This document shows positions 1 to 9,127 of a stretch of DNA of 64,000 nt, piece by piece (the first letter of the stretch is position 1; every line of letters starts with the position of its first letter). The translations under genes and the position numbers were made by a program. The notes beneath the pieces are model-generated. The model was not told the origin of the DNA. It saw nothing but the letters and a program-made list of their open reading frames with translations, and searched no databases. The DNA is from VBAS01 sp035318985 (GTDB taxonomy: Bacteria > Bacteroidota > Bacteroidia > Chitinophagales > Chitinophagaceae), in assembly GCA_035318985.1 (NCBI GenBank), contig DATHDP010000131.1:11046-75045 (forward strand), in the 5' to 3' direction.

Positions 1-159
1 GGAATATCAGGTGGTGCACTAAATCCCGCAGTAGCTGTAGGCGCATGCGTAATGAAAGCATTTGATTGGAGTAATATTTGGATCTATCTTGTTGGTTGTT
101 TAATAGGCGGTGCTTTAGCTGCCTTTGTTTTCAAAATGAATAATGCTGATGATAAATAA
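1..159 (+). CDS. MIP/aquaporin family channel, C-terminal fragment
   Basis: The window opens inside this gene; 52 codons remain before TAA at 157-159. The fragment begins with ISGGALNPAVAVGA, which is the second NPA half-helix (loop E) of a major intrinsic protein, followed by one hydrophobic helix (IWIYLVGCLIGGALAAFVF) and a short polar tail. This is the normal end of an aquaporin/glycerol facilitator, an inner-membrane channel for water or small neutral solutes. The residue after the second NPA is Val, whereas canonical water channels carry the selectivity-filter Arg here (NPAR). Substrate therefore cannot be assumed to be water. Family assignment is firm; subfamily is unknown because the rest lies outside the window. 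Confidence 0.85.
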   Translation, partial: GISGGALNPAVAVGACVMKAFDWSNIWIYLVGCLIGGALAAFVFKMNNADDK

Positions 160-180
160 AATACTTGAATTGAAATTTAT

Positions 181-209
181 AAGCCCCGTTTTCGGGGCTT
201 TATTTTTTT
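181..209. terminator. Rho-independent terminator between convergent genes
   Basis: A perfect 8-bp stem (AAGCCCCG / CGGGGCTT, 181-188 and 193-200) with a TTTT loop is followed by TATTTTTTT. It follows the aquaporin stop codon by about 20 bases and could also serve the convergent PorP gene that ends at 208. Confidence 0.85.
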
Positions 210-1212
210 AAAACCTTGGTTTGAAATAAGGATTTGATTTATCGGCAAGTTTGCCTATCCAGCTAATTCCAATTTCAAAACCACCACGGCCGTGGCTGCT
301 TGGTTTTAGTTTTGAAATGTTTGCATCATAGCTAAATGAAACTGAGAATGGATGATAATCTAATTTTACAATCGGAATCAACGCATCATTCCAACGCATA
401 AAAGTTCCAATACTAAATACATAGTCTGGCTCATCAGGATAAGCACCAATTTTATAGGCATACATTGCACCAAATACTGTTTCTTTAAATGATCCTTGCC
501 TGGAGTGATCAGCTTCAATAGATACATACGAGTATTCATTGCCCGCAAGTTTAATTCCACCTGAAAAAACCCATTTCGGATTCAATTCTATATTCTTATC
601 TCTGTAAAATGAATTACCGGGACGATTGAAGTGATGATAAGCGGCACCGAGATAAAAATTATTATCAGGGTTATTGTTCATCACAGAATTCAGACTCATT
701 CCTACACTTCCATCAAGATATGAGTAAGTCGGGTCAGTAATATTTTCTCCGATTCCCATTCCATCATATTGGCTATTTGTTGTCACTTTTGAAAGATCAA
801 TGCTATGTTGCACCCAACCTCCCATAAATCCTAACGATAAATAAGTATTTTTTTCGCTGCTTATGGATTTGTGATAATTTATTGCCGGTAAAATTTTTGT
901 TTGTGTAAAAGAAACTGTTCCTGCACGGTCGTAGAAAAGTTGCATTCCCCAGGTAACATAATCATCGCTCCTGCCGACTGGCACTTTATATTCACCGCTT
1001 AATGATCCGGTTCTATATCCTGATGTAACACTATTCCACTGATCACGATACACAGCCTGTACTCTTACATCACCCGTAAATATTCCTGCTAATGCCGGAT
1101 TTCTTAAAAGAGGTGTTTCAAAAAATTGAGATAAATGCAGATCCTGTGACTTTGCAGAAAAAGCAAAGATCAAATTCAATATCGGAATTAATATGGTTAT
1201 TCGTTTTCTCAT
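208..1212 (-). CDS. PorP/SprF family type IX secretion membrane protein
   Basis: Predicted outer-membrane beta-barrel of the PorP/SprF family. It has a signal peptide ending near FSAKSQ, then the family hallmark LHLSQFFETPLLRNPALAG, a run of alternating strands, and a C-terminal aromatic (KPRF). PorP/SprF proteins act in the type IX secretion system and are often encoded directly after large adhesins that carry the type B sorting domain, as here. The stop codon of the PKD adhesin upstream lies at 1220-1222, so the two genes are transcriptionally coupled. An ATG at 1212 is preferred; an in-frame GTG at 1218 would add two residues. It probably helps export or anchor its upstream partner; that pairing is inferred from context. 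Confidence 0.9.
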   Translation of the reverse strand: MRKRITILIPILNLIFAFSAKSQDLHLSQFFETPLLRNPALAGIFTGDVRVQAVYRDQWNSVTSGYRTGSLSGEYKVPVGRSDDYVTWGMQLFYDRAGTVSFTQTKILPAINYHKSISSEKNTYLSLGFMGGWVQHSIDLSKVTTNSQYDGMGIGENITDPTYSYLDGSVGMSLNSVMNNNPDNNFYLGAAYHHFNRPGNSFYRDKNIELNPKWVFSGGIKLAGNEYSYVSIEADHSRQGSFKETVFGAMYAYKIGAYPDEPDYVFSIGTFMRWNDALIPIVKLDYHPFSVSFSYDANISKLKPSSHGRGGFEIGISWIGKLADKSNPYFKPRF

Positions 1213-1219
1213 TTCCACA

Positions 1220-4200
1220 TTATCTTATTAAAGTTATATTTCCCGTATATGATATTAATTCACCATTCTTGCAATAGATCTCCAGTTGATATACGTAAAC
1301 ACCTGCATCAGCTTTTTTACCTTTCCAAGTTCCATCCCAACCGGCTGAAGCTGCATTTATAGGCATATCATATTTTTCAAATACAACTTCACCCCAGCGA
1401 TTAAATATTCTCAATGTCTTTGCACGATCAAGTCCTGCTCCTCTCGGATAGAATATATCGTTACTTCCATCATTATTTGGAGAAAATGTATTTGGCACAA
1501 AGAAATTCTCACCATTGCAAACCACTCTTACTGTTACATCACCTTTGCTTGTACATCCATACCGGTCAGTAATAGTTACCGAATACTTTGTTGTGAACTG
1601 TGGATTCGCCAGTGGATTAGGACAACTATTACAACTCAAATTTTGTGAAGGGATCCAATTATAAGAGATGATCGCACCAGTATAGTTCATATTTAATTGT
1701 ACATCGCCTCCTGAAAGTATTGTTATCGGATTAGTTGCAGGTATTGCTGTTGGGCTAGGAACAGCATTTACAGCATGCACACTAGTATCCGCACATCCAA
1801 GTTTGTTGGAGGCTATCAACTGAATATTATAATTTCCAGGACTTGAATAACCAGTCACTCCATTTTGTAACTGAGAAGTACTGCCATTCCCAAAATTCCA
1901 AAGCCATTTGATCGTAGAGTCAGGTTGGGCTATTGAACCTAAAAATGTTTCCGGAATCTTAATGCATACTGAATCTTTTCCTGTGATTGATACAATAGGA
2001 GTTCTATATACTCTTATTGTATCAATAAATGAACTGGGACAGTTTTGTTGAGTATTTACAGAAAGTTTAATAAAATATGTTCCTGGCGAGGTGAAATTAT
2101 GAATTGGGTTAGTTGCACTACTTGAGTTACCATCACCGAAATCCCAAACGGTAGATGTAATTGGATCGTTAGAAAGAGTATAATTAGTAAATTTTGCTAG
2201 TCCATTATCGCAAAACTCTTTTTTATCAATTCCAAAAAGTGGTAATGCCCCAAATACACTTACAGGTGCAAAAGGTATAAACGCTTCGCAACCGTATTTA
2301 TCTGGTATTATCATGTATGGATAATAATTACCCGGGCCGGTATATTTATGAGTTAAGTTAGTTTGCCTCGTGCTATCAAATTTCCCATCTCCAAAATAAA
2401 ATACATATTTAAAACCTGGTGGCGCTGTTATTGTGAAACTTGTATTTAAAGAATCACAATCTGATGTAGGATTAATAATTACTTGTGTGCTGGCTACAGG
2501 ATCATAAACAGTTACAGTGGACTGAACTGAATCCACACAACCCCCCGGTCCCTCAACATATAATTTTGGGAAATAAGTGCCGTATGAACTATAAAAATGT
2601 GAAGGATTTTGTAATGAGCTTGTTGAGCCGTCCCCAAAGTCCCAGGAAAAACTTTGATAATCGCTTCCCTGGAAATTAAAACTTGTTTGTAACGGCAAAC
2701 AAATGCCGGTGCTATCGACCATACTAAAAGCAGCAACTGGTTTCCTGATCTTAACATATCCTGTTTTTGTTACCGAATCCTCGCAGCCTGCAAGATCCCT
2801 GATCTTAAATTTTACATCATAATTATTATTTCCAGCCGGATAATTATGTGTTGGATTTTGTAATGTAGATGTCCCACCATCACCGAAATACCAATTATAA
2901 GTTAACCCAACACCTGACGAGGTATCTGTAAACTGCAGTGGAGCCGAAGGACAAAAAAATGAATCGGTATAAAATGCGGCTTTGGGATTTGTGATCAACA
3001 CTGCATTAGTAATTGCAAAAGTATCCGCACAGTTCACATTATCTTTTACTACCAGGGTTACCGAATAGCTTCCTTCGAGAGGATAAACATGTGAAAAAGG
3101 AGAAGATGTAAATGCCTGTTGTGTTCCATCACCAAAATTCCATGTCCATTGAATAATTGGCGCTGATGTAGGAGTTGAAAGATCGTTAAAACTCATGGTT
3201 TTGTTTACGCATGCGCCGTTACCATTGGCCGCAAATTTTGCAATCGGGCCACTTACCACAATGGAGTTATTGATCGTTATTGAATCCAGACAACGGTTAA
3301 TATCTTCAATAACAAGCTTCACATTATAAGTCCCATAATTAGCCAGGCTAAAATCAAAAATGCGTGTTGTATCTCTAAAGGTAAATGCACCGATCGTCCA
3401 TGTATAATCTTTTATGTCAGCAGCATTACCTGTAGCGGTCAGAGTAAACGTTTCACTTTTACAAACGGCACTTTTGTTGATAGTAAAGCCAGCGGATTCG
3501 CTGATCAATTTTACTGGTTTTGTTATTTGATATGAACAAGGCCCATTTGTAACATTCAGCGTAACATTATATGTTCCCAAAGAAGCATAAAGGTGATTTG
3601 GCGCTTGCAATGAAGAAGTTGGGCTACCATCTCCAAAATCCCATTGATACGAAATAGCACCATAGATAGCGTTAGTCAAAGAGCTATCAAGAAAAGTTAC
3701 TTGTCGCTTATTATTACAATCAACAATTTTATATCCAAACTTAGCAACAGGTGGCTTGACTTGAATTGGTAAACTTAACGAATCTGTGCAACCGTTATTT
3801 GACACTACAAGTTTTACTTTCAATAGCCCTGTATCTACGTAAGTGTGAGTTGGATTTTGTGTAGTAGAAATAAGGCTGTCTCCAAAATCCCATAACCATT
3901 TTACTGTTGCCCCGGGTGTGGTTGTCGAAAGATCTGTGAATTGAATTGATGTACTGGCACAAGAATTATTTGGTGTGAAACTGAAATTGACCGAAGGAGG
4001 AGTTCCTGTCAATACTCCATTCGGAATATTTACTGTTTTTACGCATCCGTTTTGAGTAGTTACAGTAAGTTGAAGATTATAGTTACCTGCAGTTGTATAA
4101 ATATGAGTCGGAGATTTTATTGAATATATTCCTCCCGGGGCACCTAAATTCCATGAATAACTAACAACACTATCTACAGATTGAATAGTTGCGATTGGTT

Positions 4201-5644
4201 GAAATGTGAATGGAATGCATCCACCATTAGGTGCGTTACTGATCTGTACAGTTGTTGGACTGATCTTTATGTATTGATTTTTTGTAATTGTATTACTGCA
4301 TCCACCAGGGAGTGTAATTGTCAAGGTAACAGAAAATAATCCCAAGCTGTTATAAGTATGCGAAGGGTTTTTTATAATGGATGTAGGAGTGCCATCACCA
4401 AAATCCCAAAGCCATGTTGATGCCGAAGGACTTTGATCTGAAAATTGAACGGTAAAAGGAGTTTTACAAGATGTTGAATCATTTGCACTAAAATTTACCG
4501 GCGGTTGTGTATTAACTGTAACAGTTTTTTTAATTGAATCAATACAATTTCCATAGTTATTAATTAGTCTAACCTGGTAAGTGCCGCCAGCTAAATAAGT
4601 TTTCGTCGGATTTATTTGTGATGAAGTAGTTCCATCTCCAAAGTCCCAAACAGAGGAAGATGGCGGAGGCGAAGAATTATTTTGAAATGTAACAGACTGC
4701 CCAAGGCAAATACTTGCGGGAGCAGTAAAATCAGTTGTTTTGCCAGCTACAACAATATTTTTTGTTATGCTTCCATTGCAACCCAGGTCACTTTGAACAG
4801 ATAGCTGCACGGGATATGTTCCGGGAGATGCATAGGTAACTGTTGGATTACTCAACGTTGATGAAGACGGAGTACCACTCGCAAAATTCCATTGATAACT
4901 TAACGTTCCAGGCCCACTCGATTGATCCTGGAAACTGATAGCAAAAGGTCCCTGGCAAGTTGTAGGTTGTGAATAAACAAAATTAGCATCAATACCATTG
5001 ATGATCCTGATGTATCGGCCGATGGAAGCATAACTCTGACACCCTGTACTACTAGTGATCAAAAGTGAAACCGTAAAAAATCCCGCAGTTGTATATTGGT
5101 GAGAAGGGCTTTGCGAATTCGAAGTACCACCATCTCCAAAATTCCAGCTCCAGGATGTAATTGTACCTCCGCCTGGAGGTGATGTGGATTGATCAGTGAA
5201 CTGAATAGTAGCCGGCACACAGGCTGTTGTAATGTTTGCAGTAAATGAAGCAATGGGTGATGGAAATACAGTGATATAATTTATTTTTTCTTCTTCATCT
5301 ATGCCGGCAGCGTTTCTTACGATCAGCTTCACTGTATATGTTCCGGGTGTAGAAAAGTTAACGGTTGGATTTTGCGCAGATTGTAATTGCCCGTTCCCAA
5401 AATCCCAAGTCCATGTTGTAGGGGCGTTTGTAGAAAGATCGGTAAACTTAACGGTTAACGGCGAGCATCCTGAGACCTTGTCGGCACTAAAATCAGCCAC
5501 AGGTGCAACAGGAGGTGTCTGGGCAATAGCAATTGTTGAGAAAAGGAAAAGTGATATTGATATGGCAGTTAGATAGAGTTTCAGGGAACTCACTCTAAAA
5601 CGAAATTCATTCAGAGGTAAACTTATATAGTTATAGGGTCGCAA
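1220..5644 (-). CDS. Large PKD-repeat adhesin with T9SS type B sorting domain
   Basis: Secreted protein of about 1470 residues. After a signal peptide (hydrophobic core around residues 22-42, ending AIAQ) come about 15 PKD/Ig-like repeats, recognisable by motifs such as WDFGDG and the trailing NPTH. Most units keep this core; a few (YTWTIG, YSWNLG) are degenerate. The last 90 or so residues start with FFVPNTFSPNNDGSNDIFYP and contain RIFNRWGEVVFE and GWDGTWKG, the gliding-motility-associated (CHU_C) type B sorting domain that directs export through type IX secretion. The likely role is a cell-surface or released adhesin. It forms an operon with the PorP/SprF gene. There is no ATG start; TTG at 5644 or GTG at 5593 (just before the signal peptide) are the candidates, and the shorter form is plausible. 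Confidence 0.9.
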   Translation of the reverse strand: MRPYNYISLPLNEFRFRVSSLKLYLTAISISLFLFSTIAIAQTPPVAPVADFSADKVSGCSPLTVKFTDLSTNAPTTWTWDFGNGQLQSAQNPTVNFSTPGTYTVKLIVRNAAGIDEEEKINYITVFPSPIASFTANITTACVPATIQFTDQSTSPPGGGTITSWSWNFGDGGTSNSQSPSHQYTTAGFFTVSLLITSSTGCQSYASIGRYIRIINGIDANFVYSQPTTCQGPFAISFQDQSSGPGTLSYQWNFASGTPSSSTLSNPTVTYASPGTYPVQLSVQSDLGCNGSITKNIVVAGKTTDFTAPASICLGQSVTFQNNSSPPPSSSVWDFGDGTTSSQINPTKTYLAGGTYQVRLINNYGNCIDSIKKTVTVNTQPPVNFSANDSTSCKTPFTVQFSDQSPSASTWLWDFGDGTPTSIIKNPSHTYNSLGLFSVTLTITLPGGCSNTITKNQYIKISPTTVQISNAPNGGCIPFTFQPIATIQSVDSVVSYSWNLGAPGGIYSIKSPTHIYTTAGNYNLQLTVTTQNGCVKTVNIPNGVLTGTPPSVNFSFTPNNSCASTSIQFTDLSTTTPGATVKWLWDFGDSLISTTQNPTHTYVDTGLLKVKLVVSNNGCTDSLSLPIQVKPPVAKFGYKIVDCNNKRQVTFLDSSLTNAIYGAISYQWDFGDGSPTSSLQAPNHLYASLGTYNVTLNVTNGPCSYQITKPVKLISESAGFTINKSAVCKSETFTLTATGNAADIKDYTWTIGAFTFRDTTRIFDFSLANYGTYNVKLVIEDINRCLDSITINNSIVVSGPIAKFAANGNGACVNKTMSFNDLSTPTSAPIIQWTWNFGDGTQQAFTSSPFSHVYPLEGSYSVTLVVKDNVNCADTFAITNAVLITNPKAAFYTDSFFCPSAPLQFTDTSSGVGLTYNWYFGDGGTSTLQNPTHNYPAGNNNYDVKFKIRDLAGCEDSVTKTGYVKIRKPVAAFSMVDSTGICLPLQTSFNFQGSDYQSFSWDFGDGSTSSLQNPSHFYSSYGTYFPKLYVEGPGGCVDSVQSTVTVYDPVASTQVIINPTSDCDSLNTSFTITAPPGFKYVFYFGDGKFDSTRQTNLTHKYTGPGNYYPYMIIPDKYGCEAFIPFAPVSVFGALPLFGIDKKEFCDNGLAKFTNYTLSNDPITSTVWDFGDGNSSSATNPIHNFTSPGTYFIKLSVNTQQNCPSSFIDTIRVYRTPIVSITGKDSVCIKIPETFLGSIAQPDSTIKWLWNFGNGSTSQLQNGVTGYSSPGNYNIQLIASNKLGCADTSVHAVNAVPSPTAIPATNPITILSGGDVQLNMNYTGAIISYNWIPSQNLSCNSCPNPLANPQFTTKYSVTITDRYGCTSKGDVTVRVVCNGENFFVPNTFSPNNDGSNDIFYPRGAGLDRAKTLRIFNRWGEVVFEKYDMPINAASAGWDGTWKGKKADAGVYVYQLEIYCKNGELISYTGNITLIR

Positions 5645-5808
5645 GAATTGGTTATTTAGAATAAATGGTTAACTGGTTAAAAAACGTAGGATAAAGGATT
5701 AGGCTAGCAAAAGTCTAAAATAAACAAGGCCACTTATTGACCTTACATATAGTTTTTCGTTTAAAAGATCCACAGCGATGCTGTTGATCAAGGTAGGATA
5801 GGGATCTA

Positions 5809-6219
5809 TTATTGTTTATCTAATCGTAATGTCTTTACTTCTGTTCCGTTGGTCTGCGTTGCTTCTACATAAGTCCAGCCACTCTTAGTAATATTCCACG
5901 TTCCGTTTATAAGTGAAATTGGGTTTGGCGACCCTGGAAAATCAGCCCATGTGGTCATTGCTGAAGCATTTCCATCCCAATTACCACTTCTCTCTTTCAC
6001 GCCATTCAAAATAGCATCAACCGTTTTATTACTATAATATTGAAATTTATAACCCGAAAAACTTGTAGTTATATCAGTACTGTTTTGGGTAAATTTTGTG
6101 ATCTTCCACTGACCGTCGGTCATGGCTTTAATAACGAGGTCTTCGCCGACCTTTTCGGCTGTTTTTTTACAACTGCCTAGGCAGATCATTATGAACAGCA
6201 ACGGTATAAGTTTTTTCAT
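5809..6219 (-). CDS. Small hypothetical lipoprotein
   Basis: A 136-aa protein starting at ATG 6219 with a lipoprotein signal peptide: basic MKK, hydrophobic core, then the lipobox LGSC with Cys near residue 17. The mature part has beta-rich segments (GQWKITKF, GYKFQYYSNKT, GTWNITKSGWTY) resembling the lipocalin-like lipoproteins common in Bacteroidota, but no family can be named with confidence. An upstream in-frame start would add 17 residues before the signal peptide and is unlikely. It stands alone, with the DinB-like gene 100 bases upstream on the same strand. Location is predicted to be the outer or inner membrane facing the periplasm. Confidence 0.6.
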   Translation of the reverse strand: MKKLIPLLFIMICLGSCKKTAEKVGEDLVIKAMTDGQWKITKFTQNSTDITTSFSGYKFQYYSNKTVDAILNGVKERSGNWDGNASAMTTWADFPGSPNPISLINGTWNITKSGWTYVEATQTNGTEVKTLRLDKQ

Positions 6220-6320
6220 AAGTGGGTCTAATTGGAGAGGCAAGATAATTATTATCAGCGACCTATGCAATAGTATAAAAAACGCTCCGGGAGAGGGTTT
6301 AATTATCTTTTTTAAGGGAT

Positions 6321-6944
6321 TTATTTTGGAAAGCCAGCGTCGGCCTTTACTTCTTTTAATTGTTGCACATGACGATCAGTGTGTGACGAGATCATAAGAC
6401 AAAGCTGATAACAATCAAGCATGCCAAATGGCATCTGTACAAAATGATTGCGAAGATCTTCGGAGGTTGCTTTTATGTATTTAATATGGGCTGTCCTGGT
6501 TGTTTTAAAATCATTCATTGCATCATCAAGAGATTTATAAGGAGTATTCTGAGGTTCGAGAGGAGGAAAGGTCTTTGTTTTATTTGTCCTGTCTTCTACC
6601 CTTTTTATCACTTGCTCATCAGTTATTTTCAGATCTTTCTTTTTTTCTGGTGTCGGACCCGCTTTCATGCTCGCTTCAAGCATGGCCCAAAGTGTTTTTT
6701 CAGAGATGGCAATATGATAAACACATTCCTGTACGGACCATTTATCGGCAGATACTTTATAAGTTAATTGCGTTGCACTCAACCCTTTGATCGCATCCTG
6801 CAATTCAGACTTTGTGTTTTTCATATGTTCAGCCGCAAATTTTCTTTCTTTTTTTGAAAGAACATCATCTGTTGGTGTACCGGCTAAACCTGAAAAAACT
6901 AGGAATAAAAGAAGCAAGTAATTGTAAGTTTTTCTCCTTGGCAT
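6321..6944 (-). CDS. Secreted DinB-like (DinB_2 superfamily) protein
   Basis: A 207-aa protein with an N-terminal hydrophobic signal (NYLLLLFLVFSGLAG), followed by a four-helix-bundle DinB/YfiT-like fold. The three metal-ligand histidines typical of the superfamily are visible: one in WSVQECVYHIAISE and two in SSHTDRHVQQL near the C-terminus. DinB-like proteins are putative metal-dependent enzymes, some of them thiol transferases; the substrate is unknown. The presence of an export signal means it probably works outside the cytoplasm, which is frequent in Bacteroidota. ATG at 6944 is chosen over an in-frame TTG at 6962. Confidence 0.8.
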   Translation of the reverse strand: MPRRKTYNYLLLLFLVFSGLAGTPTDDVLSKKERKFAAEHMKNTKSELQDAIKGLSATQLTYKVSADKWSVQECVYHIAISEKTLWAMLEASMKAGPTPEKKKDLKITDEQVIKRVEDRTNKTKTFPPLEPQNTPYKSLDDAMNDFKTTRTAHIKYIKATSEDLRNHFVQMPFGMLDCYQLCLMISSHTDRHVQQLKEVKADAGFPK

Positions 6945-7094
6945 ATCAATAGGTTTTTTCAAAATAGAAATGGGGGCCGGGAGTAGTTTTTGAGGGATAG
7001 GGCAGAAAAGTTACGAAAGCATTTTAAAACAGTTGTCATTTTTTTTACACTTTTGTCGAAAGTAAGGGAATTCTGGCTTTATTATCTTTAATCC

Positions 7095-8192
7095 ATGAAA
7101 ATAAAAGATGTTGTTATATCACTCGAAGCTATGGCTCCGCTTTCATTGCAAGAGAATTATGATAATGCGGGTCTTATTACCGGGGATGAAAATGCTGATT
7201 GCACAAGCATATTGGTCTCATTAGATGCTACTCCTGCTGTTGTCGATGAGGCCGTAAAAAAGGGTTGCAATCTCATTGTCTCGCATCACCCGATCGTTTT
7301 TTCAGGGTTAAAAAAAATTACAGGGAAGAATTATGTACAGAAGACAGTTATAAAAGCTATAAAAAATGATATAGCTATTTATGCGATTCATACAAACCTC
7401 GATAATATATTAAATGGGGTAAACGGAAGGATCGCTGAATTGCTCGGGTTAAAAAACATATCTGTTCTTGCACCCAAAGAAAACCAACTTAAAAAATTAT
7501 TCACTTTCATTCCAACGACCCATGCAGATAAGGTGAGGCAGGCAATATTTGATGCGGGGGGTGGGTATATAGGAAATTATGAGGAATGCAGTTTTAATGT
7601 GGAGGGTTTTGGGACTTTTAAAGGCGGCTTAAATACTGACCCTTATGTTGGCAAGCCCGGAAAACTTCATATAGAAAATGAAATTAAGGTTGAGGTAATA
7701 TTTCCGGGCTGGCTTGAAGGTCGGATAATAAAAAGTTTGCTGGCTGCGCATCCTTATGAAGAGGTGGCTTATGATATAATAGGATTGGATAATCGATATT
7801 CGTCTATCGGTTCGGGAGTAATTGGAGAGTTGAAAGTGGCTGTCGATGAAAAAGTATTTTTAGAAACTTTAAAAGAAAAATTCAAGCTCAGTGTTATCAG
7901 GCATACTGAGTTATTGAATAAAGAGATCACCAAGATAGCCGTGTGCGGGGGTGCAGGAAGTTTCCTGATTTCCAACGCATTGTCTGCAGGAGCAGATTGT
8001 TTCATAACATCAGATATTAAATACCATGAGTTTTTCGATGCCAATGATAAAATCCTTATCGCCGACATCGGCCATTATGAAAGTGAGCAATTCACCATCA
8101 ACCTTTTGCAAGAATTTTTGGAACTAAAATTCCCTACCTTTGCCGTCCTTAAAACAGAAGTGAATACGAACCCCGTGAGGTACTTTTTATAA
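7095..8192 (+). CDS. Nif3-like dinuclear metal centre protein (DUF34)
   Basis: A 365-aa member of the NIF3/YbgI/YqfO family. The metal-binding motifs are clear: SHHPIVFSG near residue 64, HTNLDN near residue 99, and the C-terminal DIGHYESEQ. The length shows it is the long form, with the central YqfO-type (CutA-like) insertion between the two NIF3 halves, around residues 130-235. Members form hexameric toroids with two metals per subunit; they have been linked to GTP cyclohydrolase-like activity and metal handling, but the physiological role is unsettled. The next gene, a zinc-ribbon coiled-coil protein, is a frequent neighbour of Nif3 in many bacteria. A degenerate copy of an intergenic repeat separates the two. 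Confidence 0.93.
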   Translation: MKIKDVVISLEAMAPLSLQENYDNAGLITGDENADCTSILVSLDATPAVVDEAVKKGCNLIVSHHPIVFSGLKKITGKNYVQKTVIKAIKNDIAIYAIHTNLDNILNGVNGRIAELLGLKNISVLAPKENQLKKLFTFIPTTHADKVRQAIFDAGGGYIGNYEECSFNVEGFGTFKGGLNTDPYVGKPGKLHIENEIKVEVIFPGWLEGRIIKSLLAAHPYEEVAYDIIGLDNRYSSIGSGVIGELKVAVDEKVFLETLKEKFKLSVIRHTELLNKEITKIAVCGGAGSFLISNALSAGADCFITSDIKYHEFFDANDKILIADIGHYESEQFTINLLQEFLELKFPTFAVLKTEVNTNPVRYFL

Positions 8193-8194
8193 GC

Positions 8195-8273
8195 CGAATA
8201 GCGAACAGAAAGTACAAGAGTGCGACGCAAGGGACGTTTTAATTAGGAGTATAAAGCTGGGTTCATAATAAAA
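8195..8273 (+). repeat. Intergenic structured repeat, copy A (short form)
   Basis: This gap contains AGTACAAGAGTGCGACGCAA and, downstream, AAGCTGGGTTCATAAT. Both blocks recur in the same order in copies B (11907-12054) and C (partly, 36835-36988). Copy A lacks the central hairpin and looks like a deleted version. No coding potential is seen. Confidence 0.65.
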
Positions 8274-8301
8274 ACTATCAAACAAAAACAATCATCAATA
8301 A

Positions 8302-9057
8302 ATGAGTACAGTTAAAGAATATTCAGTTCAGGAAAAACTTACCGGCCTGGTAACACTTCAGAAAATTGATTCAAAGCTGGATGAATTAAAAGTATTGAAA
8401 GGCGAATTGCCAATGGAAGTTGCCGACCTGGAAGATGAGATCCAGGGTTTACATGCAAGACAAACACGTATTGAAGAAGAGATAAATGGCATGACTGAAT
8501 TCATAGAACAAAAAAAGGAAGCCATTAAAGAATCTGGTGCTTTGGTTAAAAAATACGAGAAGCAAAGCGGCAACGTAAAAAATAATCGTGAGTTTGAAGC
8601 GATTAATAAAGAGATGGAGATGCAGCAACTGGAAGTAAAGCTTGCTGAGAAGCACATTAAAGATGCGACTGATGAGATCTCTGAAAAAGCAGTATTGCTT
8701 GAGAAGGCTAAAAAGACAATTGGAGCTAAAGAAGGTATTCTGAATACAAAGAAGGAAGAACTTGAAAAGATCATTGCTTCTACTGAAAAAGAAGAAAAGC
8801 ATTTCAATAAAATGGCAGCTGAAGCAAAGGAATTAGTTGATCCACGTTTGCTGACCAGTTATACAAAGATCCGTCACAGCTATCGCAATGGATTGGCGGT
8901 TGTACAAGTAGAAAGAGATGCTTGCGGTGGATGTTTCTATGCGATCCCTCCTCAAAAACAAAGTGAGATACGCCAGCATAAAAAGATCATGGTTTGCGAG
9001 AACTGCGGTCGTGTACTGGTTGATAACGATCTTCACGCAGCGATCGAGATAAAATAA
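8302..9057 (+). CDS. C4-type zinc-ribbon coiled-coil protein (DUF164 family)
   Basis: A 251-aa protein with a long charged coiled coil over roughly residues 20-185, followed by a C-terminal zinc ribbon made of CGGC and CENCG (residues about 212-240). This is the DUF164/CdsZ architecture. Known relatives are proposed to bind nucleic acid or act as regulatory coiled-coil proteins; the exact role in Bacteroidota is not established. It lies directly downstream of Nif3 in the same orientation and is closed by a strong terminator at 9078-9112, so RecN has its own transcription. Confidence 0.9.
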   Translation: MSTVKEYSVQEKLTGLVTLQKIDSKLDELKVLKGELPMEVADLEDEIQGLHARQTRIEEEINGMTEFIEQKKEAIKESGALVKKYEKQSGNVKNNREFEAINKEMEMQQLEVKLAEKHIKDATDEISEKAVLLEKAKKTIGAKEGILNTKKEELEKIIASTEKEEKHFNKMAAEAKELVDPRLLTSYTKIRHSYRNGLAVVQVERDACGGCFYAIPPQKQSEIRQHKKIMVCENCGRVLVDNDLHAAIEIK

Positions 9058-9077
9058 TTTTAAAAGAGATTTTTTTT

Positions 9078-9112
9078 ACCCCGTCCTGGTTTATCCAAGC
9101 GGGGTTTTTTGT
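9078..9112 (+). terminator. Rho-independent terminator after zinc-ribbon gene
   Basis: ACCCCG (9078-9083) pairs with CGGGGT (9100-9105) and is followed by a T run. It sits 20 bases after the stop codon of the zinc-ribbon gene. Confidence 0.75.
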
Positions 9113-9127
9113 TTTAAATTGCGGTTC

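Noticed and set aside
2485..2757. Antisense open frames inside the PKD adhesin gene
   Set aside because: They follow from the repetitive composition of the long real gene. They have no family motif and no start context.
5645..5808. RNA gene in the gap before the PKD adhesin
   Set aside because: The 164-base gap is AT-rich with only weak short repeats and no stable structure or family signature visible by eye.
8358..8807. Antisense Ser/Phe-rich frames opposite the zinc-ribbon gene
   Set aside because: They mirror the Lys/Glu-rich coiled coil on the other strand and are low-complexity shadows.
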